Below are positions 8,277 to 19,359 of a stretch of 64,000 bases of DNA, piece after piece. The translations under genes were made by a program, and so were the position numbers. This DNA is from Cristatella mucedo (taxonomy: Eukaryota > Bryozoa > Phylactolaemata > Cristatellidae). Position 1 is the stretch's first letter. Every line of letters begins with the position of its first letter. The notes below the pieces were generated by a model that worked only from the letters and a program-made list of their open reading frames with translations, was not told the DNA's origin and ran no database searches. Where the stretch lies: NCBI GenBank assembly GCA_009760855.2, contig WPIO01000004.1, forward strand, positions 4,092,001 to 4,156,000. The letters run 5' to 3'.

Positions 8277-9145
8277 ATGTTCAGACCTAAAAGAAGAAGA
8301 ATTGGTATAACAAATTACATTAAAAAAAGTGGTGATGTACTTACAGGTAGTTTAAGTATGAATGGAAATTTGATAAAGGATTTAGGTGATCCTGTTGATG
8401 ATGGAGATGCAGTAAATAGAAAGTATATAGATACCAATTTCGTTACAAAAGTATCAAGAACTACGGCTGATGGAGATATCGATATGAAAAATTATAAGTT
8501 GATAGAACTAGCAAATCCTGTAAATCCTAGTGATGCTGCAACTAAAGACTATGCAGACAGTAAATTACCGAAGACTGGTGGAACTATTAATGGAACACTA
8601 ACTGTAAATGGGAATGTATCTGTTGTAGGACCTCCTACTTCTGATAATGATATTCCAAATAAATCGTATATGGGCTCTAACTTCCTTAAACTAACAGGTG
8701 GAACTCTTAATGGAAATTTAGATATGAATGGATACTCTATCTTCTTAGAAAACGATCCTGTTAATCCTACTGATGGCGTAAACTTTAGCTATCTAAACAG
8801 AATATCAGATGGAAATATTACTATAATACGTTTTAGAGCAACAGTAGATGGGTCTTTAACAACATCTTTATATGGAAAAACAATTAATGGTCGATGGATC
8901 TCTACTTTAGCTGATACTACCATCCCCAGAGGTTTATTTGTTGTTACAACATTGTATGAGTATACACCTGGAAAAAAGGTATACTACAACCTCTTCCAGA
9001 AACATTAGTTCCATTACAAGATCAGTTATATGGTGGGTATGTACTTGATGCAAATAAAAAACTTGTTCAATCGTCAACTTTCATATCTGGCTCAAACTTA
9101 TTTGATAAAGAATTAAATATCTTTGTTTATATAGCAACAACGTAA
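8277..9145 (+). pseudogene. Fibre-like protein 2, frameshifted near the C-terminus
   Basis: The ATG at 8277 lies directly after TATAGAA. After a basic N-terminus (RPKRRRIG) come three to four shaft-type repeats, for example MNGNLIKDLGDPVDDGDAV and MKNYKLIELANPVNPSDAA, interleaved with SGDVLTGSL, GGTINGTLTVNGN and GGTLNGNLDMNG units, the classic tail-fibre pattern of two alternating repeats. The frame stops at 9008, but at the A6 run 8972-8977 the coding signal moves to another frame that stays open to a TAA at 9143-9145. The head domain therefore straddles the break. The likely role is an attachment fibre. Confidence 0.68.
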
Positions 9146-9148
9146 AAA

Positions 9149-10127
9149 ATGCTTAGCAGAAGATTATTAGAAATGAATGGAACTCTAAATCTTGGTAAAA
9201 ATAGAATAGCAAATGTTGGTTCTACTATTAGTGACTTAGACGATGTAAGTAAAACCTTTTCAAATAATAAATATATTAGAAAATACTCTGATGATATTGT
9301 AAGAGGAGATTTATCTGCCAAGTCAAAAAAATATGTAAATGTGCGTTATCCAGAGAATGGAAACGATTTATCTACAAAGCAGTATCTTGATACAAAAGTT
9401 GGAACAGAAGGAGGACAAGTAATAGACGGAACACTAGAAGTAGATAGATTAACTGCTAATAACACCACTGATTGTTCATACACAAGAGAAAGAGCTTATT
9501 CAACGTTTTTAAGAACTAATAGACTTTTTAACCACGAATCATTAATAGTAGAAGGACAAATAGGAACAAAAAGTGTCATTAACTTATCTAACAACACCAC
9601 TGACGCAACTTTAGCAAAGTTATCTGATATTAACTTAAAAAACCTCTATACTCAAAGATAACACTAAAAATAAGAGATATCAATAGAATAAATAATGATA
9701 ATACTAATATTATCAATTATGATACTTATTACAATGTTTATGGAAGAACAGCAGAAAATAATTCATTTGTTCTAAATGACGATAACATGACTAGAATACC
9801 TTATAGAACTATTACGTCGACAATATCACTAACAGTGGAAAAGTTGTCTGTAGAATACGATAATATAATTATCAACTGCTATCATAAGTTCTACTCACCC
9901 AACTTTCTTCCTTCTAATTTACATAATATACCTTATTCAAGTGTTAAAGGTGATTATATGTTAACGTTAAGTAATTCTATAAAAAATCTTGCCATCATTG
10001 AAGAAAGAGATAAAAAATAATAACATTCGATCTTAGTTATCCTGTTTTAAGTTATGTAGGATTTAGAACACCTAGTCCTTCCGATGTTATTGAAATAAGT
10101 TTAGTCAAGCAAGTTAGAATACAGTAA
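9149..10127 (+). pseudogene. Fibre-like protein 3, two frameshifts
   Basis: It starts three bases after the stop of fibre 2. The N-terminal 170 codons hold degenerate shaft repeats (MNGTLNLGKNRIANVG; a STKQYLD segment; GGQVIDGTLEVD). Two frame changes follow, at the A6 run near 9637-9642 and at 10012-10017, before the final stop TAA at 10125-10127. The distal portion is Ser/Thr/Tyr/Asn-rich, as expected for a beta-structured head. It is the last viral gene before the host boundary. Three adjacent fibre genes suggest duplication and divergence of the attachment module. Confidence 0.6.
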
Positions 10128-10159
10128 TATTAAAAAAATCATAGGACAAAAGTTTTAGT

Positions 10160-10279
10160 GTTGTAGGAAAAGTCCACTTTTTGGACAGTTTCCTTTTTAG
10201 GACTTCGAAATGCGAACGATAGTGAGCATGAGATTGTCCAGAAAAGGGAATTGTCCAGAAAGGGTACTTTTCCTAAAAC
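10160..10279. repeat. About 120-bp foldback (MITE-like inverted repeat) at the virus-host boundary
   Basis: Arms at 10160-10203 and 10236-10279 are inverted copies of each other, matching at about 36 of 44 positions, around a loop of 32 bases. Each arm itself contains GTCC/GGAC-type palindromes. No clear target duplication was seen. It may be a small DNA-transposon derivative or a relic of the element's terminal repeat; it begins only 32 bases after the last viral stop codon. Confidence 0.6.
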
Positions 10280-10309
10280 AAGCCTCTGGTGGCATTTGCG
10301 ATTCATGCA

Positions 10310-10385
10310 TGGTGCACTGCTGCGGAACTCGAACCCAAGACAAAAAAAGTGTGAGCACATTACCACCGCAATTCTAAAGGCCGAA
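10310..10385 (-). repeat. tRNA-derived SINE head (minus strand)
   Basis: On the minus strand a tRNA-like A-box region (GCGGTGGTAATGTGC) is followed 30 bases later by a B box (GGGTTCGAGTTCC). A long T tract lies between them in place of a normal anticodon arm, so it is a SINE or tRNA relic, not a functional tRNA. It is the first host-type repeat after the viral block. Confidence 0.45.
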
Positions 10386-11251
10386 TAAGCTTTAATTATA
10401 AAGGAATCGATGGCAGCATCGCCATATCATTGTGTTGTTGTATGCTTGTCCAAGCATGACGTCGGGCATACTGAAACGGCTGCGCCAGCTAAACCAGCCG
10501 GATGATGTTGGATAATCACTATTCGCGACTCCGTGACTGTACGATAGTTGATTGCCGAGGGCGTACAGAAGGCCGGCGGCGCACTGAGATAAGCTGGCAG
10601 TCAGGATCCCGGACTCCCCGGATTCGCATTTGGGCTGATCTGAGCTCAAGGCCACAGAGCAATTGGTGTACGTCGTGGCCGCTGTTGAGTGTCTGTAACA
10701 ATCCGCTGCTGTCAAATAGACTTAACTGAATTGCGTATGCAGAGTTCCTAGCCGCACACCACATTTGTAACAATGCTATTAATCCTCGGTCATTGTTTCT
10801 CTCTTTTTGCAAGGTATTTGTAAAGCACATGGATGGAGATTTATTTAGTTATCTTATGCTAACGTCATACACATTGCTATGCAAACAAATTATTATCATT
10901 ATTTTGATTATGATAACAATAGTCATTATTATTGATACAACCAAGACCTGTTTTAGGTGCACACGTCCGGCGCCACCGCTGTTCTTCATACCCCACAAAC
11001 GATTTGAAACTAGAGGAACAGTATTAGCTCATTATAACTTGAAAAATGAACTATTTCAATTTATTGGGATCAAAATATTTATATTATTCGATTTATTGCT
11101 AAAAAGGATTAGCGGATTTACCTAGAGGGTAATTGCAGCGCCATTGTGACTGCGACGTCACATGAATATCCGGTTTTTGTAAAAAGTGCGATGGCTGGTT
11201 AATTACTTGTTTTTCTTATACCCCACTTCGTGAGAGGTAACCGTCCTAACC
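10386..11251. other. Host intergenic / 5' flank of HBS1L-like gene
   Basis: No protein-coding signal is recognised. An A/T-rich stretch at 10,885-10,945 contains ATTATT-type runs like LINE tails. The part just before 11,252 is presumed promoter and 5' UTR of the HBS1L-like gene; no clear TATA box is seen. Confidence 0.4.
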
Positions 11252-11294
11252 ATGTCGCGACACAGGGACGTTCGTTCTATGGATATATACGACG
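11252..11294 (+). CDS. HBS1L: HBS1L-like exon 1 (start codon)
   Basis: The ATG opens MSRHRDVRSMDIYD, which closely parallels the conserved extreme N-terminus of animal HBS1L (M-x-RHRNVR). The donor is G|GTGAGT at 11,295 and the exon ends in phase 1. The next exon supplies AA to complete a Glu codon, continuing the acidic/aromatic pattern of the family. The exon is short and was found by motif rather than length. Confidence 0.85.
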
Positions 11295-11552
11295 GTGAGT
11301 GCGTGCACGTTAAGACGGGTTTTACGCGCCATGCGGTTCGTGTGTTGTTTTTGGTTATCCTGGCTGTACTAACGTAAGCCTGGCAGGTGGGAGTTGCGTC
11401 TGACGAGTTGTTTCGACCTCCTGGCCGAGGACGCCTACCCGGAATCTAGCCACAGGCGATCGTGGGATTGCTTGAAAAACATATGCTGGATCTGATGCAA
11501 CGCAAGTTATGTGCTGGGTTTGCCGACTAGCCGTTTCCCATAGAAGTATGGG

Positions 11553-12737
11553 GGACCTCAGGGCTCTGTGCTTGGTCCCGTTCTTTTCGCGGTCTATTCT
11601 CTCCATCTTGCCGATGTGATTGCCAGGCACAATCCAGGCTTTCTGTTCTGTGCGGATGACACTCAGTTATACCTTCATTTTGATCTACCTCAACCCTCCG
11701 GCACGTCGAATTCTTTCAACTCCCTTGCTGCATGTATTGGTAACATCCGCACGCGGATGGCAGCAAACTTTCTTACATTGAATGATAATAAAATAAACTT
11801 AATAGTTATGGGAAAACCTAGTGTGTTTCAGAAATTGGAAAAGTTAACGCTCACAGTTGGCTCTGCCAGTATATGTCCTGTTGAATCTGCACGAAATCTA
11901 GGTGTCCTCATCCAAAGTGACCTTTCATTAGAAGACCAAATCAGCTCCACAGTAAAGTCTGCCAGCTTTCAGCTACATAACATTGCTAAAATTCGGGCTT
12001 GTTTAGGCAGGTATATCACATCTAAATTGGTCCATGCATTTGTGACATCCCGCCTTGACTTCTGTAACTCACTGCTTGCTGGTCTACCGACCTGTGCAAT
12101 CAGGCACTTACAGCTTATGCAAAACTCTGCAGCTAGGCTTGTCTGGCGTGAGCTGCACAGTTCCCACATCACACCACGTCTCGCCGACCTGCACTGGCTC
12201 CCAGTCAAGCAACGCATCGACTTTAAGCTTCAGTCACTTGCTTTGAGGTCCCTCCATCCTTTGGCTCTAGCGTACTCAGCCCAGCAGATCTAATCCTCAC
12301 CAGTGCATCATATCACTCGCTTTTCGGAATCTAATCGTTGACCTATATCTCGTATGAACCTCAAATCCTTTAGAGACCGTGCCTTTAGCTCGTATGCTAT
12401 CGAAGCCTGAAACTCGCTTCCGACTTGCGTCACGACATCACCTGGCATGACTAACATTTAAAAATAAACTAAAAACGCACCTATTTATCACAGCATTTAG
12501 TGGGTCCCTGTAATTCTCCTTTTATATGCTTATGTGTGCTGATGCTGTGCATGCTGCTACTAACCATATTTGCATGCTGACCCTGTGCATGTCACCCCTA
12601 GCCATGTTATGCTTGTTGTCATTGAGCATGGTACCATTAAACATTCGATCGTGCTTCCTTTGCAGTAAATTTAAAGTGCCTTGAAAGAGATTGAGTTCTC
12701 TGAGGGCACTATACCAAATGTAGTATTATTATTATTA
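11553..12737 (+). mobile_element. LINE family A (L2/CR1-like), 5'-truncated copy 1
   Basis: It begins at the GPQGSVLGPVLF motif of a non-LTR reverse transcriptase, followed by the catalytic box, which reads CADD instead of the usual YADD. The ARNLGV and LDFCNSLL motifs of the C-terminal RT region come next, then HWLPVKQRIDFK. The open frame ends at 12,293 with decayed sequence after it. The 3' UTR contains repeated GCATGCTG / CATGTCACCCCTA sequence and ends with the family signature AAAGAGATTGAGTTCTCTGAGGGC and (ATT)n. Missing residues and stops make it dead. The L2/CR1 assignment is from motif memory. Confidence 0.8.
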
Positions 12738-13199
12738 TCCCAATTTGGCACTGTATGGACTTTATTACTGTTAGCCTTTTTAAATTGGGGTGCACTGAGC
12801 AAAGCCTAAAATACCTTGGCTCAATGTTGGGTGCTCTTCGGCACTTAGATTGTAGTGCACCGTTTTGCTGATATGTGACCGATCTTGATTATAAGGATTT
12901 GGACAGTCGGCTGACTAGGTAACAATAGCTGCTGTGGGTTTTTCTTGCATTGTTTTAAAAACCAGAAAATATTTGCTGCAATCTGATCCTGCAATCTTCT
13001 CTGGTTCTGGAGCTGGATTAGGTTTCTCTATGTATTTTTGGGAGAGGCTGATCGATCACAACTGAGTTGATGAACTTTGCTGTGATGTTTCAATAGCTAA
13101 CCGCCTGAGATTCTTCATAAAAGCTTACTCCATGTTGATTCGCTTGGCAAGACCTGCATTTTTAGAGAGTTATTTCAGTATCTTGAGCCAGAGTCTTGC

Positions 13200-14575
13200 A
13201 ATAATTAGGAATGCAGACATGGTTAGAGTGTCTCTGCTTGTTTTGCTCGATCTTTCGGCAGCTTTTGATACCATCGATCACAAAGTTCTTCTAGAGCGCC
13301 TCTCATCTCGCCTGGGCATCACTGGCACTGCTCTGCAGTGGTTCAGGCCCTACCTCAGTGTGAGACTCCAGAGTATTGACGTGAATGGACAAAGATCATC
13401 TGAAGTACCTCTGTTTATACTCTCCCTCTTGCTGATGTGATTGCCAAGCACAATCTAGGCTTTCACTTCTATGCGGATGACACTCAGTTGTACCTTTGCT
13501 TTGATCCCTCCCAGCCTTCGAGCACCTCGAATTCTCTCAACTCACTTGCTGCATGCATCGATGGCATCCGCACACGGATGGCAGCAAATTTTCTAAAATT
13601 AAACGATGATAAAACTAACTTACTAGTTATGGGCAAACCGAGTGTGATTCAGAGATTGGAAAGGCTAACTCTCAAAATTGGGTCTACCAGCATAGCTCCT
13701 GTCGAATCAGCTCGTAATCTAGGTGTCATATTCCAAAGCGACCTCTCGTTAGACGACCATATCAGCTCCACAGTCAAATCTGCCTATTTTCAGCTTCATA
13801 ACATTGCTAAATTTCGGGCTTGTTTAGATAAAGATACCACATCTAAGTTGGTCCATGCATTCGTGACATCCCGTCTCGACTTCTGCAACTCACTGCTTAC
13901 TGGCCTACCAGCATGTGCGATCAGGCGATTGCAGCTGGTGCAAAACTCTGCAGCTAGGCTTGTCTGTCGTGAGCGTCACAGTTGCCACATTACTCCACTT
14001 CTCGCCGACCTGCACTGGCTACCAGTCAAGCAATGGATTGACTTCAAGGTTTTGTCGCTCACTTTTAGGTCCCTTCATTCTATGGCTCCAGCCTATCTGT
14101 CAGATATACTCCCCCATCAGGCCAAGCATCGTACCACCAGCTTTTCGGAATCCAACAGTCTACAAATACCTCGTGCAAACCTCAAATTCTTTGGAGACCG
14201 TGCATTTAGTTTGTATGCTCCCAAAGCCTGGAACTCCCTCCCGACCTGCGTCAGAACATCCCCTGACCTGACCACATTTAAAAAGAACTTAAAAACACAC
14301 TATTTAGGACAGCATATACTGGGTCCCTGTGATTCGTCCTTGATGTGCTTATGCGTGCTGACACTGTGCATGCTACCACTAACCACATTTGCATGCTGAC
14401 CCTGTGCATGTCACCCCTAACCATGTTATTCATTTTGTTTGTTTTTCAAGCATGATTTTACTTACCATTCAATTGCATTTCCATTTGCAGCAAATGTAAA
14501 GCGCCTAGAAAGAGATTAAGTTCTGTGAGGGCGCTTTATCAAGTGCATTATTATTATTTTTATTATTATTGATAT
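13200..14575 (+). mobile_element. LINE family A, copy 2 with near-complete RT C-terminal half
   Basis: The RT fingers motif LLDLSAAFDTIDHKVLL appears at 13,230-13,290. A deletion then removes the GVPQGS box; the frame resumes with YADDTQLY at 13,470 and continues 320 codons through ARNLGV, LDFCNSLL, LHWLPVK and the terminal GDRAFSxYAPKAWNSLP motif. The 3' end has the family signature and an ATT-type tail at 14,545-14,572. It is the best preserved copy in the window and a good reference for the others. Confidence 0.82.
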
Positions 14576-15038
14576 GCAATTGGCCTGCTGAGCTGCATGA
14601 AATATGGCGGCACGAATGAGAATTGACTCCTTACCCCACCCCGACGTTGCAAAACTCTCATTACCCTTTCTTACCAGAGATCGCCTAGATTTTCAGGTTG
14701 TGGTCGGTCATCAATTATCTTAGGACCAGCTGTATGGAAGTGGGCTGAAGAGCTACCGGTGCTACCACCCAGGCCCCGAAGTCTCATTTCTGCTAATATG
14801 CTCTTTTTGGGCTTTAATGGGGATGCTATTACTCATGCACGAGGCAACCCCTCAGGCCATCGTCTGGTTAAGAATGCATCTCGATTTTTTTGGGACAGTT
14901 CGAGCAGTAGGCATAATAACATGACATTACACAATAAATGGTTTTCCATAACTTGGAGCCAGTATCATTCAATTTCAGACAATTGGCTGCCATTGTAGGC
15001 AGTGCTGCAAGATAGTTATGAGAATTCTACATATTGGA

Positions 15039-15845
15039 AGGCAGGGATGGATCAGAGCACACGTACAGCTGTTTGTCATCTGCATTAAAATAAAAGCATA
15101 GATTGTGCTTTTCGATCGCCTTGTTAGAAGTATTCGACCAAGCACAGTTCCCTGGGGTACTTCATACTTTAAAGGTTATTGGATGACCCTTGCCCGTTGA
15201 CATCAACTCATTCTCACTCTCAACCTACTGCAGAGCTGGTATTTGCATTTGTGAGATCTAGTTAAATTTCCGTAATCCACTATTTGTTAGTCTTCCTGCC
15301 TATGCAGTTAGAGGCTTACAGTTGGGGCAAATCTCGGCAGATAGGCTTGTTTGTAGTGAATGTTGCAACTATCACCACTTTTCATGCGCTGAAGTAGCTC
15401 CCCATCCAACAGCATCCCTACTTCACATGATCTTGTCACATACTTTTAGGTTCCGTCTTTCGTTTGTTCAGGGGGACCTATTTTAAATACTTACTTAAAA
15501 TTTCAATTTAAGTACTAGCAGATTTAACAGCAGCCTCTTGTTTGTACAGCGACAGAAGAGCCATTACGGCTATCGCCACCGTTTGTTGTGGCGATAAAGG
15601 ATCGCTCACCACAGGATTCGAACCCTCGACCTCGGGGCAGAGGTCGTGAAAAGCAACCGCATTACCTAGCGAGCCAGCACGGCTCACCTTTACTCTCCTT
15701 TGCTTTCTCTCTATCATCTTACATGCTTCTCTGACTCTGGCCATTAACCTGTGCCTGTAACCAAGCTCAAATTCTTTGGCAATGGACCCTTCAGTTCATG
15801 TGCTGCCAAAGCACGGAACTCAATACCGGCTGACACCAATAAGCA
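15039..15845. mobile_element. Composite LINE A remnant with inverted segment and nested SINE
   Basis: 15,039-15,180 matches the RT core in minus orientation (the CCCTGGGGTAC end of the PQG box is visible reversed). 15,230-15,475 is a plus-strand LINE segment (LVHAF to HWLP equivalent), much decayed. A SINE occupies about 15,490-15,745 in minus orientation. 15,751-15,845 continues the plus-strand LINE with a NLKFFGxxPFSSxAAKARNS segment. The SINE therefore landed inside an already rearranged LINE. Confidence 0.6.
15490..15745 (-). repeat. tRNA-derived SINE (family S), minus strand
   Basis: Minus-strand reading gives an A-box region GCTAGGTAATGCGG, B box GGGTTCGAATCC and the family body GCGATCCTTTATCGCCAC, then a tail with GGCTCTTCTGTCGCTGTACAAAC and GAGGCTGCTGTTAAATC. 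Related copies lie at about 30,352-30,450 (plus), 27,430-27,610 (plus) and 46,625-46,750 (minus). The tRNA-like head cannot fold as a complete gene tRNA. Confidence 0.65.
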
Positions 15846-17122
15846 TACATTATACTTAATTTTTCGTGATAAGGATGATGAGCTTGCTAACCATGTATGG
15901 TCATTTCTTTTACTAGCAGTAGTAGCGAATTTAGGGTAGGCTTGTCCAAGATTGTTTTATCCGTATGATCATGTAGAGGCTAGTAATGAAATATAAGTTA
16001 ACTGACTCGATAATATTTAGGGAGGCATGCTTGTGACCCGGTGTACATGGAAATGCTTTCTGTCGATCCCAAAATCCCATGCTCACTCTCGATTGGATCC
16101 CACGGGCTAGACTACCGTAACTTGTTTATTGCAGAACTGCTATCAAATGCTATAATCCATCTGGAGTGGTCCTTATCGAGATTTAATTAGTCTTTGAATC
16201 CAAGAAATTTGGCCGCGTGTCCCCTTTGCTAGAGGAGCTGTTGTCACTCTCACTTGCACAGTGGACACATGCCTAATCTTTATTCATACTTGTAAGGCCT
16301 TCCACTGTTTGGCTATAGCATAACTAAAGTGCATCAACAGAGACAGCCTTCTTGTGTGCTTGTATTCTCTCTCGACATTAAAATAGCTGTCTCTTTTGCA
16401 AGATGGGTTAGATGCTTTTGCTTTTTTGGCCTTATCCCCAACTTCGGAACTTGCTTCTATCACTCCGATGCAAAGTCATTGATATTCATTTACTGCCAAT
16501 TTTGGAGCTATGTTTCTAGCCGTTTTTTAGTGCTAGTTTGTTGCTACTTCTTCGACCACTGTTATATGAGTTTAGCTATACTTTTCATTTCTTGTGTCGC
16601 CAGAGATGAACTGTTCATATATCTCGTGTTTGAGTATGCTTTTGAAGACTCTTCTGTGTAACAAGCACCCGGTATTTATTAGGGATCCGACATAGGCTGT
16701 AGCCCTCATGTGATTCTATATGCCCAATTTGCCACACTATAGGCTTGCAGCATTCACCCCAAGACACTTATCTGCTGCTAGCAAAATTGTGGAAATGAGC
16801 AGAATATAACAGCTGAGAATGACCGTGTTTAGTTTCGTCATATGCAAGCAACACACCTTATATGCAGATATTGAAGAACCTGTTATCCATATTCGAATAT
16901 TATATTGGTAATGCCTAGTAGAATGAAAAGGACTTAGTCTCAAGGGGGGGAGGCACTCTGATGAGGCTCTCTTTAGTTGGAGACTTATCCATATATCAGT
17001 TTTGGTATTCTGTAAATGTGCAGGTGTCACTTGCATGAAGAACTCATGTTTGGTGGTGGACAGTAATCTGGCTCCCTGTCTGTTGCTTGTTATTGTAATC
17101 GTCTTTGTGTGATTCTTTTTAG

Positions 17123-17191
17123 AATATGAAGGTTACGATGACGTCTATGGACATTCGGTTGAGGAAGAATATGGTGTCTCTCCATCTACCG
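17123..17191 (+). CDS. HBS1L: HBS1L-like exon 2
   Basis: The acceptor TTCTTTTTAG precedes a frame reading EYEGYDDVYGHSVEEEYG then SPST, the hallmark acidic DDxYGxSVEDDYxxSPST segment of the HBS1_N region. The donor is G|GTACTT. Phases are 1 in and 1 out. The segment that follows in mammals before the helical domain is missing here or sits in an unrecognised exon. Confidence 0.87.
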
Positions 17192-19355
17192 GTACTTTAG
17201 TAATCAGGGTTCTTATATGTGCTCATTCTGTGTTAGTCTTGCGTGCAAAAGTGTAGGTTGTACTTCTTTCCCAACAGTATACCGAAATACATCATTTCTC
17301 GTTGGCTAGTGTTTACGACCTGGTTAATCTATTCATACCATGCAGATGATTTGTATAATTTTCTCGAAGCCCATGCCGAGATCAGTGGAGTTGGCTGAGT
17401 TCTTATAGACTCACCTTGTCATAAATTATTGGCACCAGTGCAATAATTCGGACAACACCTCATGAGCTGTTTACTGTATCTCTGCACCCAGACTTAAGGA
17501 CTTCTTAAAGCGCTGTTATTATCACTTTTTCCTCCAATTATTATTTCTTATAGATTTTCAGACTTATAGGGATCGATTGATTGGCTTAGAATGATTTTTA
17601 GAAGCCAAGATACTGTATGCAACCAGGTTAGCTAATTCTAGCTTGCATTAACCCCTTGGTATTTTGCAGGCATCCTATCACTCCAGAGACCATGTGACTT
17701 TTTTTTTTATCTGCTTCAGGCTCAGCTAGATTATTGGTGACGTTATCTTATCGCTAATTATTACATTTCCTTTCCCTTATATGTGTGTAGCTTGTTATGA
17801 TCAAGGTAAATGTCAAGGAAATTCAGAAATGATTGGTTCACCATTCTAATATTTGTTTAGGGTATTTTTCAAAAGACAAACATGTTAGAAATGAGATCTG
17901 AAGTTTTGACGATTTCCCCATAAAAAGAAAGAAAGCATTAAAAACGATTAGTCAAAACTTGTTTAACCTTGGTACATCGAGGTACACGTTTGCAACCTGA
18001 TGAGGTATGTGCTAGTTGTGACTTTTTATACAGCTTCATTTACCGTGTAGCTGTGTGCCTTGTAAGTTCCATAACTTGGTCAACACCTGACGGATCGATG
18101 TGAAATTCCAAACGTGAGTCCGGCTCTGCTTGTAAATCAGTGCAATAGTTTATCTCTGATTTCGGTTGGTTAAGTTTGGCTATGCATGTCCAGAATGTGA
18201 CTTTCAAGAACGTTTAATGGTATAGCAATGCTAACCCATCTGTGATGTTCTCTGATTGATGCAATTTTATAGCGATAGCAATTTTATTGTCTCTTGGTGC
18301 TGGTCAGACATCTGTGCGCTCATGTGAACTACAGTATACCTTGTGATGAGCTAGTTCCACTGCCTATTGACCGCTGGTAGATCAACTTGAGTCGTGAGTA
18401 GCAGATTGTTTGGGGCATGAGACTGAAGGCACCGTACTATGATGGAACAAACGGTCAACACCAGCCCTGAGTAGTTGCTTCTGAATCATTATAATCTGCT
18501 CCGAGAACGCAAAACCCCACATTAAGGTGATATACCTGGGGTAGCTGCAGCCACGGCCTGTGGGATAGTTAGTTGCATGCAAGGGCGTCGGGTTTAGCAA
18601 GCACTGAGTGGCTCGATATCACTTAGCATCTAGACATATAACTGCACCTAGTCCAGACACACGACAGGGTCACTGGAGCCGAGCCACCGGCATCCTAGCA
18701 GATAGTGCCCGACACCTGATGTACTACCTGCTAGTCTATCGGAAGCACGCGTTGCCCTTGCGGATGTAGATTTGTAGATAGACTGCATTCAGATCGACTC
18801 TCATTTAAAATAATGCACTTACAATGGTTAGGTCGTTACCTCATGGTTTTTTCAGCTGCACAATGTACAACTTAGGTGTAGAGCATTTGCCTTGAGCAAC
18901 CATTAATGGGTCGTGTAACGTTTTGGTAGGTGTGGACTTGGGTAGTACAGCTCGTATGTGTTCCTGATGTTTCTACAGATGCTGCATGCCGATATCCAGT
19001 TAGGGGCTGACATATCCTGAGCAGTAGATCTTAAGGTAGTGATGGATCCTATGGTAGTAGTGATCCCAAGGTAGCATTATCTGCTGAGTACTTACCGTTG
19101 TTAAATCACTTAATGGCTAGTTCACTTGCTGGTTTCGCTGCACATCTTGTGAAGGCTAGATCGTCTGCCGGTTTGGTTGCACTTGCACAAGATGCAGCAG
19201 TATGCTGCTGGAGGAGGCCTGCATATAGTTGCTCAGAAAAAATGCTTGTTTCTAGATTCTTGATATTATGGAGAGCAGCTTAGTTTTTCACGTGTTATTG
19301 CTAAGTATCAAAACAGTCAGATGCCTTCTTTTTTATCTTCTTGTGGATAATAGTA
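17192..19355 (+). other. HBS1L-like intron 2, first part: nothing recognised
   Basis: I saw no coding exon, RNA gene or named repeat here. It is ordinary mixed-composition intron sequence with scattered short T and A runs. A missing exon for the region between SPST and the HBS1_N helices would be expected here or before 22,567. Confidence 0.4.
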
Positions 19356-19359
19356 ATAA

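Larger units (their letters stand above)
1..10127. mobile_element. Integrated polinton/adintovirus-like (PLV-grade) element, partial and decayed
   Basis: This is a compact, AT-rich, intronless block with genes on alternating strands and intergenic gaps of usually under 60 bases. It contains the morphogenesis set typical of polintons, adintoviruses and polinton-like viruses: packaging ATPase, adenain-like protease, PLA2-domain capsid protein, a pX-like protein and fibre-like genes. The element runs off the left edge. Major capsid protein, protein-primed polymerase and integrase were not found and would have to lie left of position 1 if present. The right boundary is placed at the last fibre stop codon (10,127), after which base composition, repeats and gene style change to host type. 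No terminal inverted repeat or target duplication could be established with only one end visible. Most genes are interrupted, so I infer an inactive endogenous copy. A chimeric assembly is the main alternative. Confidence 0.82.
11295..17122 (+). other. HBS1L-like intron 1
   Basis: The intron is about 5.8 kb and filled with LINE copies (11,553-12,737; 13,200-14,575; remnants 15,039-15,845) and a SINE. The stretches 12,738-13,199 and 15,846-17,122 show nothing I can name beyond an ATT-type LINE tail border. Confidence 0.8.

Noticed and set aside
1-10127. Bacterial or phage contamination, suggested by tail-fibre repeats and HNH nuclease
   Set aside because: The polinton-type ATPase, adenain-type protease, PLA2-like and pX-like proteins and the absence of Shine-Dalgarno sites fit eukaryotic virus elements; a chimeric assembly remains possible and is noted above.
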